Source of the DNA: JAMXLO01 sp963719805
Lineage (GTDB): Bacteria > Pseudomonadota > Alphaproteobacteria > Acetobacterales > Acetobacteraceae
Assembly: GCA_963719805.1 (NCBI GenBank)
Contig: CAVRDF010000003.1
Coordinates: forward strand, 773,973-837,972
Length of the DNA stretch: 64,000 bases
Direction: 5' to 3'
Below the pieces are notes generated by a model that saw nothing but the letters and a program-made list of their open reading frames with translations, did not search any database and was not told where the DNA came from. Both the position numbers and the translations under genes were made by a program. Below are positions 26,999 to 35,365 of this stretch, in pieces. Within the stretch, counting starts at the first letter, position 1, and each line of letters starts with the position of its first letter.

Positions 26999-27268
26999 AG
27001 TTGGGGTCAGCTGATCTGGCCGGCCTCGGGAGGCGAGGCGGCCCTGCGAACCCTATCGGGCCGCGTGGGGCAACTCAATCAGGCTACACGCTTCCGACCG
27101 CTCTGCGGTCGCTGGATAGGCTTCGGACTGCGCTCCGGCGCGGCCTTCGCCGGCTTCGGTCCGAACGGCACGAGCGGATTGCGACATTGGTCGCTGCGGC
27201 CAGCAGCTCCCACGACACTGCCACCTCCGCCGCGTCAGCCTTGCTGCCCGGCGCCGCCTTCTCCGCCC

Positions 27269-27516
27269 TCACTGCCTCGATGGTCGCCGCATGCGCACGC
27301 TGGTCAGCCAATCGCTGGTCCACGCTTTCTGCCAGAGCGCCTCGACCTGGCTTACGGAGGCCGTCAGGTCGTCTTGGATTTGGTACCACTGTTCGGCGGT
27401 CACCTCGTAGTCAGAGTCACCAGATGGTCAAAGAGGCTGATGGTGTTGCGCAGCTTCCTGATCATCGGCTCAAGCTCGCCAACGGCCCAGTCCGATTTTC
27501 CTGTTGTCTCGCTCAT
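27269..27516 (-). pseudogene. small hypothetical protein coupled to the Tat-leader gene, frameshifted
   Basis: Starts MSETTGKSDWAVGELEPMIRKLRNTISLFDHLV with a GGGAGGG ribosome site, then continues in another frame as DSDYEVTAEQWYQIQDDLTASVSQVEALWQ. The junction near 27417 needs one base. About 82 aa, acidic and helical. Its ATG overlaps the stop of the upstream gene (ATGA). Too short to be seen as one open frame. Confidence 0.5.
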
Positions 27517-28061
27517 GCCGATGCCCTCCCAACGATCGCGAGAACGTCGCGAGTGAGGGACAGCGTCAATCGGTGCTCGGTTCGCCCGCCCTCTGCCGAC
27601 GCGATGTGACGAAGCGATGAAGCTCCGATGTCCGGTGCAACGACGTTCGCCAGCACGCTACGCATCGCCTGCGCCTTTGCACAAAGGCCCGCATGTGTCG
27701 TGGGGGGTATCTCGGCGATCTCATTTGTCAGCCTTAGGTATCGGCCGTCAGCATCGGCATGTCGCTGCTCGTGGGCCACTGACCACGGTGTAATGCCGAC
27801 GACGACGCCTGCAGTGCACTTCTCGTTCTGGATAGCCTGCACCATCGTCCATGCCGCCTTCTGGCGGCCGCATAGGGCGATTAAGACGGCATCGTCGCCT
27901 TCGGCCTGCAGTGGGGCTGCACCGGCCTGTGCTGCGCCGGTGAGAGCAACAGCACCGACGACAAACGCGGCCGTGCTGCCCGCCAGCAAGCCGCGCCGGG
28001 ATGGGTTTGTGGAAGCACCGCCGCTGGGCGGCGTGATATTGTCGGTGTCAGCCTTGGACAT
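27513..28061 (-). CDS. exported protein with twin-arginine-like leader, unknown function
   Basis: From MSKADTDN, a long n-region leads to PSRRGLLAGSTAAFVVGAVALTGAAQAGAA, a likely Tat leader. The mature part is helical: DAVLIALCGRQKAAWTMVQAI, DADGRYLRLTNEIAEIPPTTHAGLCAKAQAMRSVL and a C-terminal LTRDVLAIVGRAS. Proteins of this layout (RR leader plus DxxLIxLC and PxxTxxGLxAKA) are common small Tat-type proteins in Rhodospirillales without known role. Its stop overlaps the next start, so the pair is probably functional as a unit. Confidence 0.6.
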   Translation of the reverse strand: MSKADTDNITPPSGGASTNPSRRGLLAGSTAAFVVGAVALTGAAQAGAAPLQAEGDDAVLIALCGRQKAAWTMVQAIQNEKCTAGVVVGITPWSVAHEQRHADADGRYLRLTNEIAEIPPTTHAGLCAKAQAMRSVLANVVAPDIGASSLRHIASAEGGRTEHRLTLSLTRDVLAIVGRASA

Positions 28062-28135
28062 TGTGGGGATCCCGTTGTCCTGGGTTAGGCCGGGCGCCAT
28101 GTTGGCGGCACAGCGTCCGGCCGCTTGCATGAGAT

Positions 28136-28300
28136 ATGCAAACTACAAACACTGTCACCAGGCTCGAGCGCGGCGAGAAGATATCCACTCGGGTCGCGGC
28201 CGCCGTTCGCCACGCCCTGGAGGCTACTGGCGTCGAGTTCATTGCGGAGAATCGTGGCGGGGCCGGTGTGCGCCTCAGGAAGGAGAATCGGGAGAGGTGA
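28136..28300 (+). CDS. C-terminal-only XRE-like regulator remnant, 54 aa
   Basis: MQTTNTVTRLERGEKISTRVAAAVRHALEATGVEFIAENRGG then GAGVRLRKE. The ALEAxGVEFIxENGGGxGVRLRK ending is typical of a common alphaproteobacterial XRE helix-turn-helix protein. The first two helices are missing, leaving only the last part of the HTH. Either a relic or a dominant-negative mini-protein. Divergent from the Tat-leader gene. Confidence 0.5.
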   Translation: MQTTNTVTRLERGEKISTRVAAAVRHALEATGVEFIAENRGGAGVRLRKENRER

Positions 28301-28320
28301 AGCAGTCACCCGATATTCGC

Positions 28321-28719
28321 TTAGATAACACCTCGTTCTGCCAGCCTGTCCCGGAGCAAGCGCATTGTCTCAACTGCCACGGCCCCTCGGTTTTCGAGTG
28401 GCATGCGCTCGTCCAGAGCCGTCGCAGTCGCCTCGATCAGCACTCCGATGACCCGGTAAGCGTCTGCATCTGAGTGGATGATCAGCCGAGCAACACAGGA
28501 CAACAGGGCCACCATGTCCGGCTGTTTGGCCGCCTCGGCTTCAACGTCGCTGATCAGAGTGTCCAATGCAGGGAAGCTGGGTTGCACTGAGGCCTCCTCG
28601 ACGAAAGGTTCCAGGTCCTCAAGAACACTCGCCCCTGTCATCAGTTGCCGGCGCAACGACCGCGCAAGCAAACTTGCATTTTGCGTTTCTCTGTCGGTAC
28701 GTGCTGTAGTCACCCGCAA
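28321..28719 (-). CDS. hypothetical protein, 132 aa
   Basis: An all-helical acidic protein (LLARSLRRQLMTGASVLEDLEPFVEEA, PALDTLISDVEAEAAKQPDMVALLSCVARLI, AVAVETMRLLRDRLAERGVI). No transmembrane segment or recognised motif. No better frame overlaps it, and the amino-acid use looks coding. Confidence 0.5.
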   Translation of the reverse strand: MRVTTARTDRETQNASLLARSLRRQLMTGASVLEDLEPFVEEASVQPSFPALDTLISDVEAEAAKQPDMVALLSCVARLIIHSDADAYRVIGVLIEATATALDERMPLENRGAVAVETMRLLRDRLAERGVI

Positions 28720-28878
28720 GAGTCCCCGCTAGACCCGGAGGAATACACCCTCGTCGGCGCGATAGTCCAAAGCGTTTCCCCTTGATCAAAAACCTTTGAT
28801 ACCCAGGGCTTACGCGGCTCCCGGGGTCTTGGCAGCGTTTCATGGACAAGGTCCAATGCGGTATGGGCTAGACGGTAA

Positions 28879-29076
28879 ATGAATACGATGGCGATACGGG
28901 ACAGAAGCGGAAGGTGGAATGAACTGGCGGAGGAGACCCGGGCGATTGCGGCCGGCCTGGGCGATGCCCGCGCTATACAAACGATGCTTGAGATCGCCGA
29001 GCGATACGAGAGGCTCGCGCAGTATACGGAGGCACAAGCCGCATCCGAAGCAGGGGACGCGCCTCCGCACACCTGA
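28879..29076 (+). CDS. small protein, family 4 (IAERYERLA type), 65 aa
   Basis: MNTMAIRDRSGRWNELAEETRAIAAGLGDARAIQTMLEIAERYERLAQYTE. The pattern A(E/R)E.RA.A..M.D..A....L.IA..YE.(L/F)A is a frequent helical mini-protein in Alphaproteobacteria, and a relative lies at 52548-52841. Role unknown. Confidence 0.6.
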   Translation: MNTMAIRDRSGRWNELAEETRAIAAGLGDARAIQTMLEIAERYERLAQYTEAQAASEAGDAPPHT

Positions 29077-29401
29077 GGGCCGCGTCAATGCGCATGATCG
29101 TGGCAGCGCTGAAGAAACCCTTGCGCCACTCTATCGTTAGAACCGCACATGCGGATGCGGACTACTACCGGCAGCAGGCTGCACGTGCACGGAGGATCCG
29201 GAGCCGAGCCCCTTCAAACCCCGGATCTCGGCTATGAGGCCGTAGCCGTGATCCGGGACGGGGCGCTGTCGAGAATTGGGGCTCAGTGACTCAGTTGCCC
29301 CGCTCTGGCGGCCTCATTTCCGGCTGCCGTATCTTTGGGTAGCGACGCTACTAGCTCCTGCGAGAGGCCGACAATCTGGACAGTTTAGTTGCGGGGGAAA
29401 C
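29077..29401. other. intergenic, no gene seen
   Basis: About 325 bp without a supported coding frame. The right part is the leader of the pseudo-receiver gene and holds its ribosome site (GCGGGGGAAAC). Confidence 0.4.
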
Positions 29402-29890
29402 ATGCCGGCACCTGTCGTATTGGTCTTCGATGAACCTACTTTCACTGAGGAATGCGCCACCGCTCTTCGACAGGTCGGCTATGAGGTGGCCGCCTTCACT
29501 GATCCAATGCGTGCGCTCGATGCGCTGGATGCAGCTAACAAAATCGATCTGCTGATTACCCGCGTCAAATACGCACCTGGCAAACCCAATGGCGTCGCCC
29601 TGGCGCGGATGGCGCGGACCAAGCGCCCCGATATCCGGATCCTTTTCATGGCCGTGCCTACGTCCGTGGAGCACATCGCAGGATGGGGCGAGTATATTTC
29701 GCTCCCAGCGACGATAGCAGACGTCGTGACGGCGGTACAGAATGAAATGGACCGTCAATACCAGCAACCAGCGGCGACTGGCGCCTCAGCGGTCGCGCCC
29801 ACCATGTCGCTACAACGCCTGCTCTTGCTTTCGATAGTGCTCTTGCTTGCCACAGTCGTCGTCCTGCTCACCTACTTGGCGCTCAGATGA
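29402..29890 (+). CDS. tail-anchored pseudo-receiver domain protein
   Basis: A 162-aa protein. Residues 1-110 have the response-regulator receiver order: VVLVFDEPTFTEECATALRQVGYEV, DALDAANKIDLLIT, GVALARMARTKRPDIRILFM and a final helix. The usual phospho-acceptor (ITDV) is replaced by Arg in LLITRV, and the acidic pocket is reduced, so it should not be phosphorylated. The C-terminus is a single hydrophobic helix (LLLLSIVLLLATVVVLLTYLAL) that would anchor the domain to the membrane from the cytoplasmic side. It would act as an inert docking partner or decoy; that is inference. Confidence 0.7.
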   Translation: MPAPVVLVFDEPTFTEECATALRQVGYEVAAFTDPMRALDALDAANKIDLLITRVKYAPGKPNGVALARMARTKRPDIRILFMAVPTSVEHIAGWGEYISLPATIADVVTAVQNEMDRQYQQPAATGASAVAPTMSLQRLLLLSIVLLLATVVVLLTYLALR

Positions 29891-29950
29891 GCCGTCTTCT
29901 CGAAGGTGTTATCAGAAGCCTGGGGCGGCCCGAGTTGTGGAGGCTGTGGT

Positions 29951-30250
29951 ATGAGCGCACAGCCGCCTAGAATATTCGAAGGCAGTTGGATTGACGACAG
30001 ACTTCTGAAGGCAGCTCGCGAAAGAACCCTCGCGCCAAAAGGAGCCGCCCTCGTGGTGGCACAGTGGCAATTTCTTGTAGTTGAAGAAGCGGATGGGACC
30101 TTCGGCGTGGAAGGCTTCATTGGCGAAGGGCGAGAGCGCCGTCGTAGATCGGTCAGCGGGCTACGCACCGAGACCGAGGACTGGAGTGGGTGCGTAGACA
30201 GCAAGGCGAGGACGCCATCATCGCTCGCAAGACGGTCGCTGATGGCGGCC
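29951..30250 (+). CDS. small hypothetical protein, end uncertain
   Basis: MSAQPPRIFEGSWIDDRLLKAARERTLAP...QWQFLVVEEADGTFGVEGFIGEG looks coding; after that the frame becomes Arg/Ser-rich and runs over the DUF1236 gene, so the true stop is probably nearer 30170-30250 after an indel. The FLVV..DGTFGVEG core recalls the 85-aa protein at 25429. Confidence 0.35.
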
Positions 30251-30442
30251 CACCGTGCTGGCCCACTTTGCAGAGAGTGCGCCACAGCATCGCAGCAGGG
30301 ACGCAGGGTGCCGCTATTGGGATCTTGGCAGGGCGTGCGCCAAAATTCATGCGAATTGACAGATCCCGAGGGTAAAACACCGACAGTTGAGGGTGCAGAT
30401 GCAGACCCTCGGGCCGACACTCTTCTCAACCCCGTTGGGCAA

Positions 30443-30781
30443 CTACCAAGCGTGTACAACCTGCCGGTTGCTGCGCTCGATGATGATCGGTTGGTTGTTG
30501 ACGATGCCGTAGCTATAGCGCTCCGGTCGCTCGATCCTTACGGTGTTGGGCAGCGGATACACTGTGACGCTACTCGGCAACGGCGCGCCGACGCTCGGCG
30601 TAAAGTTCGGGTCGCTGTAAGACTGATAGTGCTGGGTGGTCGAATACTGTGTGATGGCCGTGCGCTGGTCCGGCGTCCATTCCGTGGTAGTGGTCGTCGT
30701 CGTCGTGGTCTGTGCTGAAGCAACTCCGGCCGTGGCCACCAGCGAAGCTGCTGCGACAATTGAAAGCAATGACTTTCTCAT
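30443..30781 (-). CDS. DUF1236 domain-containing exported protein
   Basis: A 112-aa protein with signal peptide MRKSLLSIVAAASLVATAGVASA, a nine-threonine run, WTPDQRTAITQY and the DUF1236 domain VGAPLPSSVTVYPLPNTV...YSYGIVNNQPIIIERSNRQVV. DUF1236 proteins are small periplasmic proteins of Alphaproteobacteria without defined function. AGGAG-like GGGAGATGATC precedes the ATG. Confidence 0.8.
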   Translation of the reverse strand: MRKSLLSIVAAASLVATAGVASAQTTTTTTTTTEWTPDQRTAITQYSTTQHYQSYSDPNFTPSVGAPLPSSVTVYPLPNTVRIERPERYSYGIVNNQPIIIERSNRQVVHAW

Positions 30782-31017
30782 CTGATCATCTCCCGAATTT
30801 TTACCATCATTGCAGATGGGACGTGCTGGAGCGCGATTACAGGAGGTATGTCATCACTCGCTTGAGCGCGATATTCGCTCCATCAAGCCGGCGTGCACGC
30901 GGCGGGCCTTTGATGGGGAAATTTGTGCGTGGGAAGCTTGGAGCCATTTGTTCAACCATAGCGGGCAGCGCGAGGAACTTTGACAGCAACTCCGACCCCG
31001 CACTTAAATGCCCGCTA

Positions 31018-31190
31018 CTATTGGAAGCGCGGCTATCGCCGACCATGCGGGAGGCGCACGCCGCCGGTGAACCGGCTGTTTGTCGATTGCGCTGGGGAGT
31101 CCGTGGAGGTCGTGGCAGCACCGGCGAACTGCGCACGCGCAGATGGTCGTCGCGGCACTTGGCGCATCGCGGAGGCAAGTAGAGGAAGCC
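31018..31190 (+). pseudogene. IS21-family IstA transposase relic
   Basis: Three frames together give RLSPTMREAHAAGE, then RLFVDCAGESVEVV, then TGELRTAQMVVAALGAS, which is the start of the rve integrase core of IstA. Only about 60 residues remain, with at least two frame breaks. No istB or IS ends seen nearby. Confidence 0.6.
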
Positions 31191-31310
31191 TGCGGGCGGG
31201 TGCGGGCGAACGGGGCGGGCCGAACCCCAAGACGCTTCCAGTCCGAGAACCTTTTCCCGCCCGTCACCTTCAGATCGCGGTAATAGGAAACTCCATCAGC
31301 TCAATAGCGG

Positions 31311-31580
31311 TCACCCGGATAGTACCGGTAGCGGGTGACGCGGTAGAGGAGGACACCCTTTCGGATCGTCGGGCGTGCCGCAATTCTCTCCGCCGTCGTA
31401 CGGCATGACGTAACCGTCGTTGGACGCATATCGCTGTGAGTAAGAAGGAGTGCCGTAGCCTGAGTTGTACGCGTATGGCGCCGAATAGCCTGGACCATAG
31501 TAACCCTGCGAGTACCCGGGATCGTAACCATAAGCACACCCTGCAGCGACCAGCGGAAGTGCGAGGAGCAGGTATCTCAT
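31311..31580 (-). CDS. small tyrosine/glycine-rich lipoprotein
   Basis: MRYLLLALPLVAAGCAYGYDPGY: a type II signal with lipobox VAAGC, then a Tyr/Gly-rich spacer and GENCGTPDDPKGCPPLPRHPL. The last residues are out of frame: removing one C near 31334 yields RHPLRYYPGDRY, the ending expected for this kind of protein. An outer-membrane or periplasmic anchored small protein, role unknown. Confidence 0.65.
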   Translation of the reverse strand: MRYLLLALPLVAAGCAYGYDPGYSQGYYGPGYSAPYAYNSGYGTPSYSQRYASNDGYVMPYDGGENCGTPDDPKGCPPLPRHPLPVLSG

Positions 31581-31834
31581 GCGTTCCTCCGAGCGTTTGC
31601 GTGAGCGATAACGTTCCCAGACGAGCTTCGAGCAGTCGCTTCTCGCAAATTTGTTGAATGCCAGACTAAAGGGGCGGGTGGCCGAATAGTTGTCGTCGCC
31701 CTCCTGCTCGTTGCCAGTTCATCCCGTTGGAGATGCACGCTGACCGCCACCGCAACCGGAATTGGTCCCCCTCTCGCCCTGACGAGAGGAAAGACCGCTC
31801 ACCTGCCTGCCCAGCGGTCGGGCCACGATTTCCC

Positions 31835-32105
31835 GCAGGGGCCGACTTCACCGTGACGTTCCGTCAGCTGTGCGACGCTGCCGCAGCCGAAAAGGCAGAC
31901 GCCAGAGTCCGTGCGGAATTTCCGGATTTCGCTGCGTTCGACGCTTGATCGGCAAAATGGCGCAGCCGCCTTCTGCAGGAAACAAATGAGCCAAAGGCCC
32001 GTCGCGAAGCCATGCGGAAGGAAAACCCGGCTTATGTCCCACGCAATCACCTGTGGAGGCGGCGTTGGATGCGGCAGGAGCGACCCCTCTCACCATTCGT
32101 ACAAT
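31835..32105 (+). pseudogene. 3' relic of SelO/YdiU (UPF0061) protein adenylyltransferase
   Basis: GADFTVTFRQLCDAAAAEKADARVR...FPDFAAFDA, then KWRSRL and REAMRKENPAYVPRNHL, then VEAALDAAGATPL. This is the C-terminal end of SelO, including the xNPxxxPRNHxVExAL signature. At least one internal stop and one frameshift are present and the kinase-like catalytic part is missing. A real decayed fragment rather than a one-base artefact. Confidence 0.6.
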
Positions 32106-32318
32106 TGCTAACTGTGGTGACGCATCCGCTCGCCGGGCAACCTGATTACGGACCCCGCTGACAAGCGCCATGCACCGTGGCGACGAAAAGTTGGGCTCCG
32201 ACAAAATAAGTCCTAGCAATCTGGAACTAACAGCGTGGGCCAACTCGCTGCGATACGTCTCTAATGCGGTGATCGGAGGGTCCAGGTCGGTCTCTCAGCA
32301 CCACAACCGGAGGAGATC

Positions 32319-32396
32319 ATGACCTTGTTGGTCGCGGTTCGCTCAATAGCCGTCGCGATCATTGGCGTGTGGCCGACCGGCGGCGGGTATAGTTGA
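32319..32396 (+). CDS. 25-aa leader ORF upstream of hlyIII
   Basis: ATG preceded by a near-perfect CCGGAGGAGATC; reads MTLLVAVRSIAVAIIGVWPTGGGYS. It stops 2 bp before the hemolysin III start codon, which itself has no good ribosome site. Translation of the peptide probably delivers ribosomes to hlyIII, so it may be a coupling leader or a small membrane peptide. Confidence 0.45.
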   Translation: MTLLVAVRSIAVAIIGVWPTGGGYS

Positions 32397-32398
32397 AG

Positions 32399-33061
32399 AT
32401 GGCGTCAGGAGCCGATTTCCCCTGCTACACAGCGTCTGAGCTGGCGCTTGACCGGCTACTGCATGCGGTTGCCATCCTGTTGGCCAGCGGAGGGGCTGCA
32501 TGGTTGTTTGCCGTAACGCTACCGACCGGGGGCACCCGCCAACTGGCCGGAGTAGCGGTGTATAGCGTCGGGCTGATCGGCACGTTCGCGGTCTCGGCCG
32601 CATATCACTCTTGCTATCCGAGCCGCGCCAAAGAACTGCTTCGCCGTGCGGATCATGCCATGATCTTTGTCATGATAGCCGGTACCTGCACTCCGTTTGC
32701 GCTATCCGCCTTTCCGGCCAATGTCGGTCTGCTGCTTGTCGCGCTGACATGGGTCAGCGCCGCGATTGGCGTGGCGCTGACGTTGGCATTCCCACGGCGC
32801 TTCGAGCGACCGGTGCTTGCGGTGTATCTCGTCATGGGGTGGGCAACGTTCGGCGTGGGCATGGCCTACGCCGACAATCTCTCGACCACGGCATTGTTCC
32901 TCTTGTTCGGCGGGGGGCTAGCCTATTCGTGCGGCACCTTGTTCCACGCGCGAAGTCGTATGCCATTTCATAACGTCGCATGGCACGGGTGCGTTATGCT
33001 CGGCGCCAGCTTGCACTGGGCAGCAGTCGCAATTCAGATCAGCTTCCGGTCTAGTTCTTAG
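32399..33061 (+). CDS. hemolysin III family (PAQR-like) membrane protein
   Basis: A 220-aa protein with about seven membrane helices. Family signatures are FAVSAAYHSCYP, RRADHAMIFVMIAGTCTPF and the C-terminal AWHGCVMLGASLHW with the zinc-site histidines. The His after SAAY, the D/H of ADHAM and the two His of WHG...LH form the expected metal site. HlyIII proteins are linked to membrane homeostasis; the haemolysin name is historical. Confidence 0.88.
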   Translation: MASGADFPCYTASELALDRLLHAVAILLASGGAAWLFAVTLPTGGTRQLAGVAVYSVGLIGTFAVSAAYHSCYPSRAKELLRRADHAMIFVMIAGTCTPFALSAFPANVGLLLVALTWVSAAIGVALTLAFPRRFERPVLAVYLVMGWATFGVGMAYADNLSTTALFLLFGGGLAYSCGTLFHARSRMPFHNVAWHGCVMLGASLHWAAVAIQISFRSSS

Positions 33062-33605
33062 CGCGCGCCGTCTCGCCTTTCACTGTGACATCCTCAGAAC
33101 GCCAGATGACATTCGTGGCGGATGGAGCATCACCTTCCTTGCGCAGGTGTCGAGGCTTCGTCATTTTTAGCCATGATCGCGCTGCCTCCATCTCAGCTAG
33201 GTTCGTTTCATATTGCTCCTGATAGCCCGCGATAGTTTAGGATGCACTCTGGGATTGAAGTTGAAGGGGTGGGCGGCCCCTGTTGAGCGGCATCGAGCGC
33301 CTGACGTGGTCGTCGTTCAATGACGCCACAGACGAGGAGCCGTCCGCCATGCAGGTTACCACTATCGGCCTCGGTATCGGCAAACAAAGTAGCCTTTTGG
33401 ACGCGATCGCTGTGGCGTTCCGGCATCAACACAGACCTCGCCTTTACGGGAAGGCCACACCCCTTTCGCTGCAATTGAATTGAAACCGTCCAAATCTTAC
33501 CCCATCACCGGGATGATCCCGCAGCACTCGACCCACAATGGTCTGACCCAAGCCGAAAGGGATGTGAGCGTTCCTTCGATAGTCGTCAGATTGGGAGATA
33601 ATCGA
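33062..33605. other. intergenic with an IS110-type N-terminal relic
   Basis: At 33350 a frame begins MQVTTIGLGIGK, matching the opening of IS110-family transposases (MQVTTIGLDIAK), but the similarity ends within about 12 residues. The upstream GACGAGGAGCCGTCCGCC resembles IS110 leaders. Probably the cut 5' end of another IS110 element. Between 33062 and 33200 a short minus-strand frame is open, without support. Confidence 0.4.
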
Positions 33606-33821
33606 ATGCCGCATCCGCATCCGTTCGATCGCCACAAGCCACTCGCGGAAAAGGGCGAGCTGGCGTTGCGCAAGATCGCGATGCGGCTGGTCGGCGCCGC
33701 CGCAGCGGCCGATGTCGTTTCCTCCAGCGGCAACGTGGTCGATTTCGAAGTTGAGCAGTGGCATGTGAGCATCAACTCTGATGCCGCCGAGCCGACCATC
33801 ACGATGAAAGTGCGGAGGTAG
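33606..33821 (+). CDS. small hypothetical protein, 71 aa
   Basis: MPHPHPFDRHKPLAEKGELALRKIAMRLVGAAAAADVVSSSGNVVDFEVEQWHVSIN then TITMKVRR. Composition and hydrophobic periodicity look coding (a helix followed by strands). Start chosen at the ATG before PHPHPF. Not recognised. Confidence 0.45.
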   Translation: MPHPHPFDRHKPLAEKGELALRKIAMRLVGAAAAADVVSSSGNVVDFEVEQWHVSINSDAAEPTITMKVRR

Positions 33822-34068
33822 GCGCGCACAGCTTGCGCCATGCGCGCGCTCGGTCAGATGCTCTCTGCGCATCGTGTTCGCGTACTGTGCATCCATCACC
33901 CGCGACATTCGCGCAATGCTTGCGCGTAATAAAATGACGTAAAGGGGAGGCAGAAACCGCGCTCCTGGCCGCAATTCAAGTCCCTCATTTCTGCAGATCT
34001 GCCCTCCGCAGCTGAGGGATCGCGCTCGTCCTGAGGACGCCCGACCTACTCGCTAGTAGGAGGTCATC

Positions 34069-34374
34069 GTGCGAATATTTCCAATTCTTGTTGCAACGCT
34101 TGCAATCACGACCGCGGTAACAGCCGGATCCGCGCCCGCCGCTGCGTCGACGGGGGGCGCTCCTGACATGCTGCTCGTTCGCGCCGGAGGAGGCGGTGGA
34201 GGCTCTCACGGAGGGTTCCATAGTGGCGGCTTCCATGGGCGTGCCCATCCCGCCCACGGCTTCGATCACGGCCATGACTTTCATCACCGTGGTGGCTTTG
34301 CCGCGCTCCCACCGCCGGCTTATCTCAACGGATGTCCTTATCCGTATGCCTATCCGTATTGCACATATGGCTGA
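34069..34374 (+). CDS. exported His/Gly-rich small protein
   Basis: GTG start after TAGGAGGTCATC. Signal peptide RIFPILVATLAITTAVTAGSAPAAAS, then GGGGGGSHGGFHSGGFHGRAHPAHGFDHGHDFHH, and a Tyr/Pro/Cys ending (NGCPYPYAYPYCTYG). The histidine repeats could bind metals; the two terminal cysteines may form a disulfide. No defined family. Confidence 0.7.
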   Translation: MRIFPILVATLAITTAVTAGSAPAAASTGGAPDMLLVRAGGGGGGSHGGFHSGGFHGRAHPAHGFDHGHDFHHRGGFAALPPPAYLNGCPYPYAYPYCTYG

Positions 34375-34383
34375 CGGGCTAAC

Positions 34384-34568
34384 TTAGCCGTCGAACACGA
34401 CGACCTGCACGCCGGCGGCAGCTTCACCATGCCCGGCCGAGCGCCGCAGCCGTCATGGCGCATCTTCGCGATGATGTCGCGAACCGGCATGTCGAGCTGC
34501 GTCGCGTGCGCCTCGTTCAGCATACGGTCCTCACCGCAGCGGTCACACGTGATGCGCATGAACCACAA
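34384..34568 (-). CDS. small zinc-ribbon-like protein, frameshifted tail
   Basis: MWFMRITCDRCGEDRMLNEAHATQLDMPVRDIIAKMRHDGCGARPG: a CxxC and a later Cys pair typical of tiny zinc ribbons in this group. The frame that follows reads on past 34350, while a one-base correction near 34428 gives GEAAAGVQVVVFDG and a stop at 34384. Convergent with the His-rich gene. Confidence 0.5.
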
Positions 34569-34847
34569 GGGAACGCTGCCAACGGCCCGTCGAGGGCCTC
34601 GCGGCCGGTCGGAAGGGGACCGTTCTCGTAGCTGCGCCAGAGTCGCCGGGGTGTCATCGCTCCGGCGTTGCGGATCATGATGGTTGGAACGGGATGCTGC
34701 CTTGTGGATCGACGGGGCGCGGCGGCATCCGATGCTCGCACGTCGCGGATGTTCAGCTTGGGCGTTGAGAGCGCATCGATGACTATATCAATCGCGGGCT
34801 AGGAAGGCTTCAACCTGGATCGCAAGGCCGCTTGGCCGTTGCGTAAT

Positions 34848-35281
34848 TCAAGATTTTGCAACGAGGCGGGCACTGGGCAGCGTTGCGGACGCGGTCTGGA
34901 GCAATCGACCATTCGGATAGAGTCGAAACCCTGACATCCGACGATGTGGCTGCTTACTGTAGAAGCTCTCGACGCTGTCGGTGATCAAATCTATGCGCTG
35001 GCCGCCGGCCTTGTCGAAGAGCCATTCCAATCAGCTCACGAGCGACACCGCGGCCGCGGTAAACTTTGTCTACCGCAATCAAGGATAAATGTGCCTGTAG
35101 TTCGCCATCGCTTTGCATTTGCGCGAAGGTCGTCGTCGATTGCTACCATCGCCGTGACGCCTGGCGCTGCCAGGGCGCGATTGGCGCGCGGCGGATCTTG
35201 AGGGAATGACCGCCATTGTTCAGCCTCGCGGAGGCGCAGAATTCCAAGCAGATCATCGGCGCAATAGCGTCTGATTTGCAT
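34848..35281 (-). pseudogene. GNAT N-acetyltransferase, degraded
   Basis: MQIRRYCADDLLGILRLREAEQW begins a GNAT fold; VTAMVAIDDD is followed in other frames by FAQMQSDGELQAHLSLIAVDKVYRGRGVARELIG (acetyl-CoA motif RGRGVA) and by EWLFDKAGGQRIDLITDSVESFYSKQPHRRMSGFRLYP. Two breaks are needed, and several residues between DDD and FAQ are missing, so unlike the one-base cases this looks truly decayed. Confidence 0.65.
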
Positions 35282-35365
35282 GGACAGGTCCTCGGAGACA
35301 GTCCCCAACCCGAATTCCAAGGTCGCAGAAATCAAAAATTCGCATTGCGCGAGAGGCCGTCGGCC

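Noticed and set aside
26902..27609. 235-aa plus-strand frame over the small minus-str genes
   Set aside because: Ser/Arg/Ala-rich shadow; the minus strand has the ATGA-coupled genes with ribosome sites and a terminator.
34069..34374. His-rich protein as a nickel/cobalt chaperone
   Set aside because: Histidine richness alone is not enough; no HypB/UreE-type context, so left as an exported His/Gly-rich protein.
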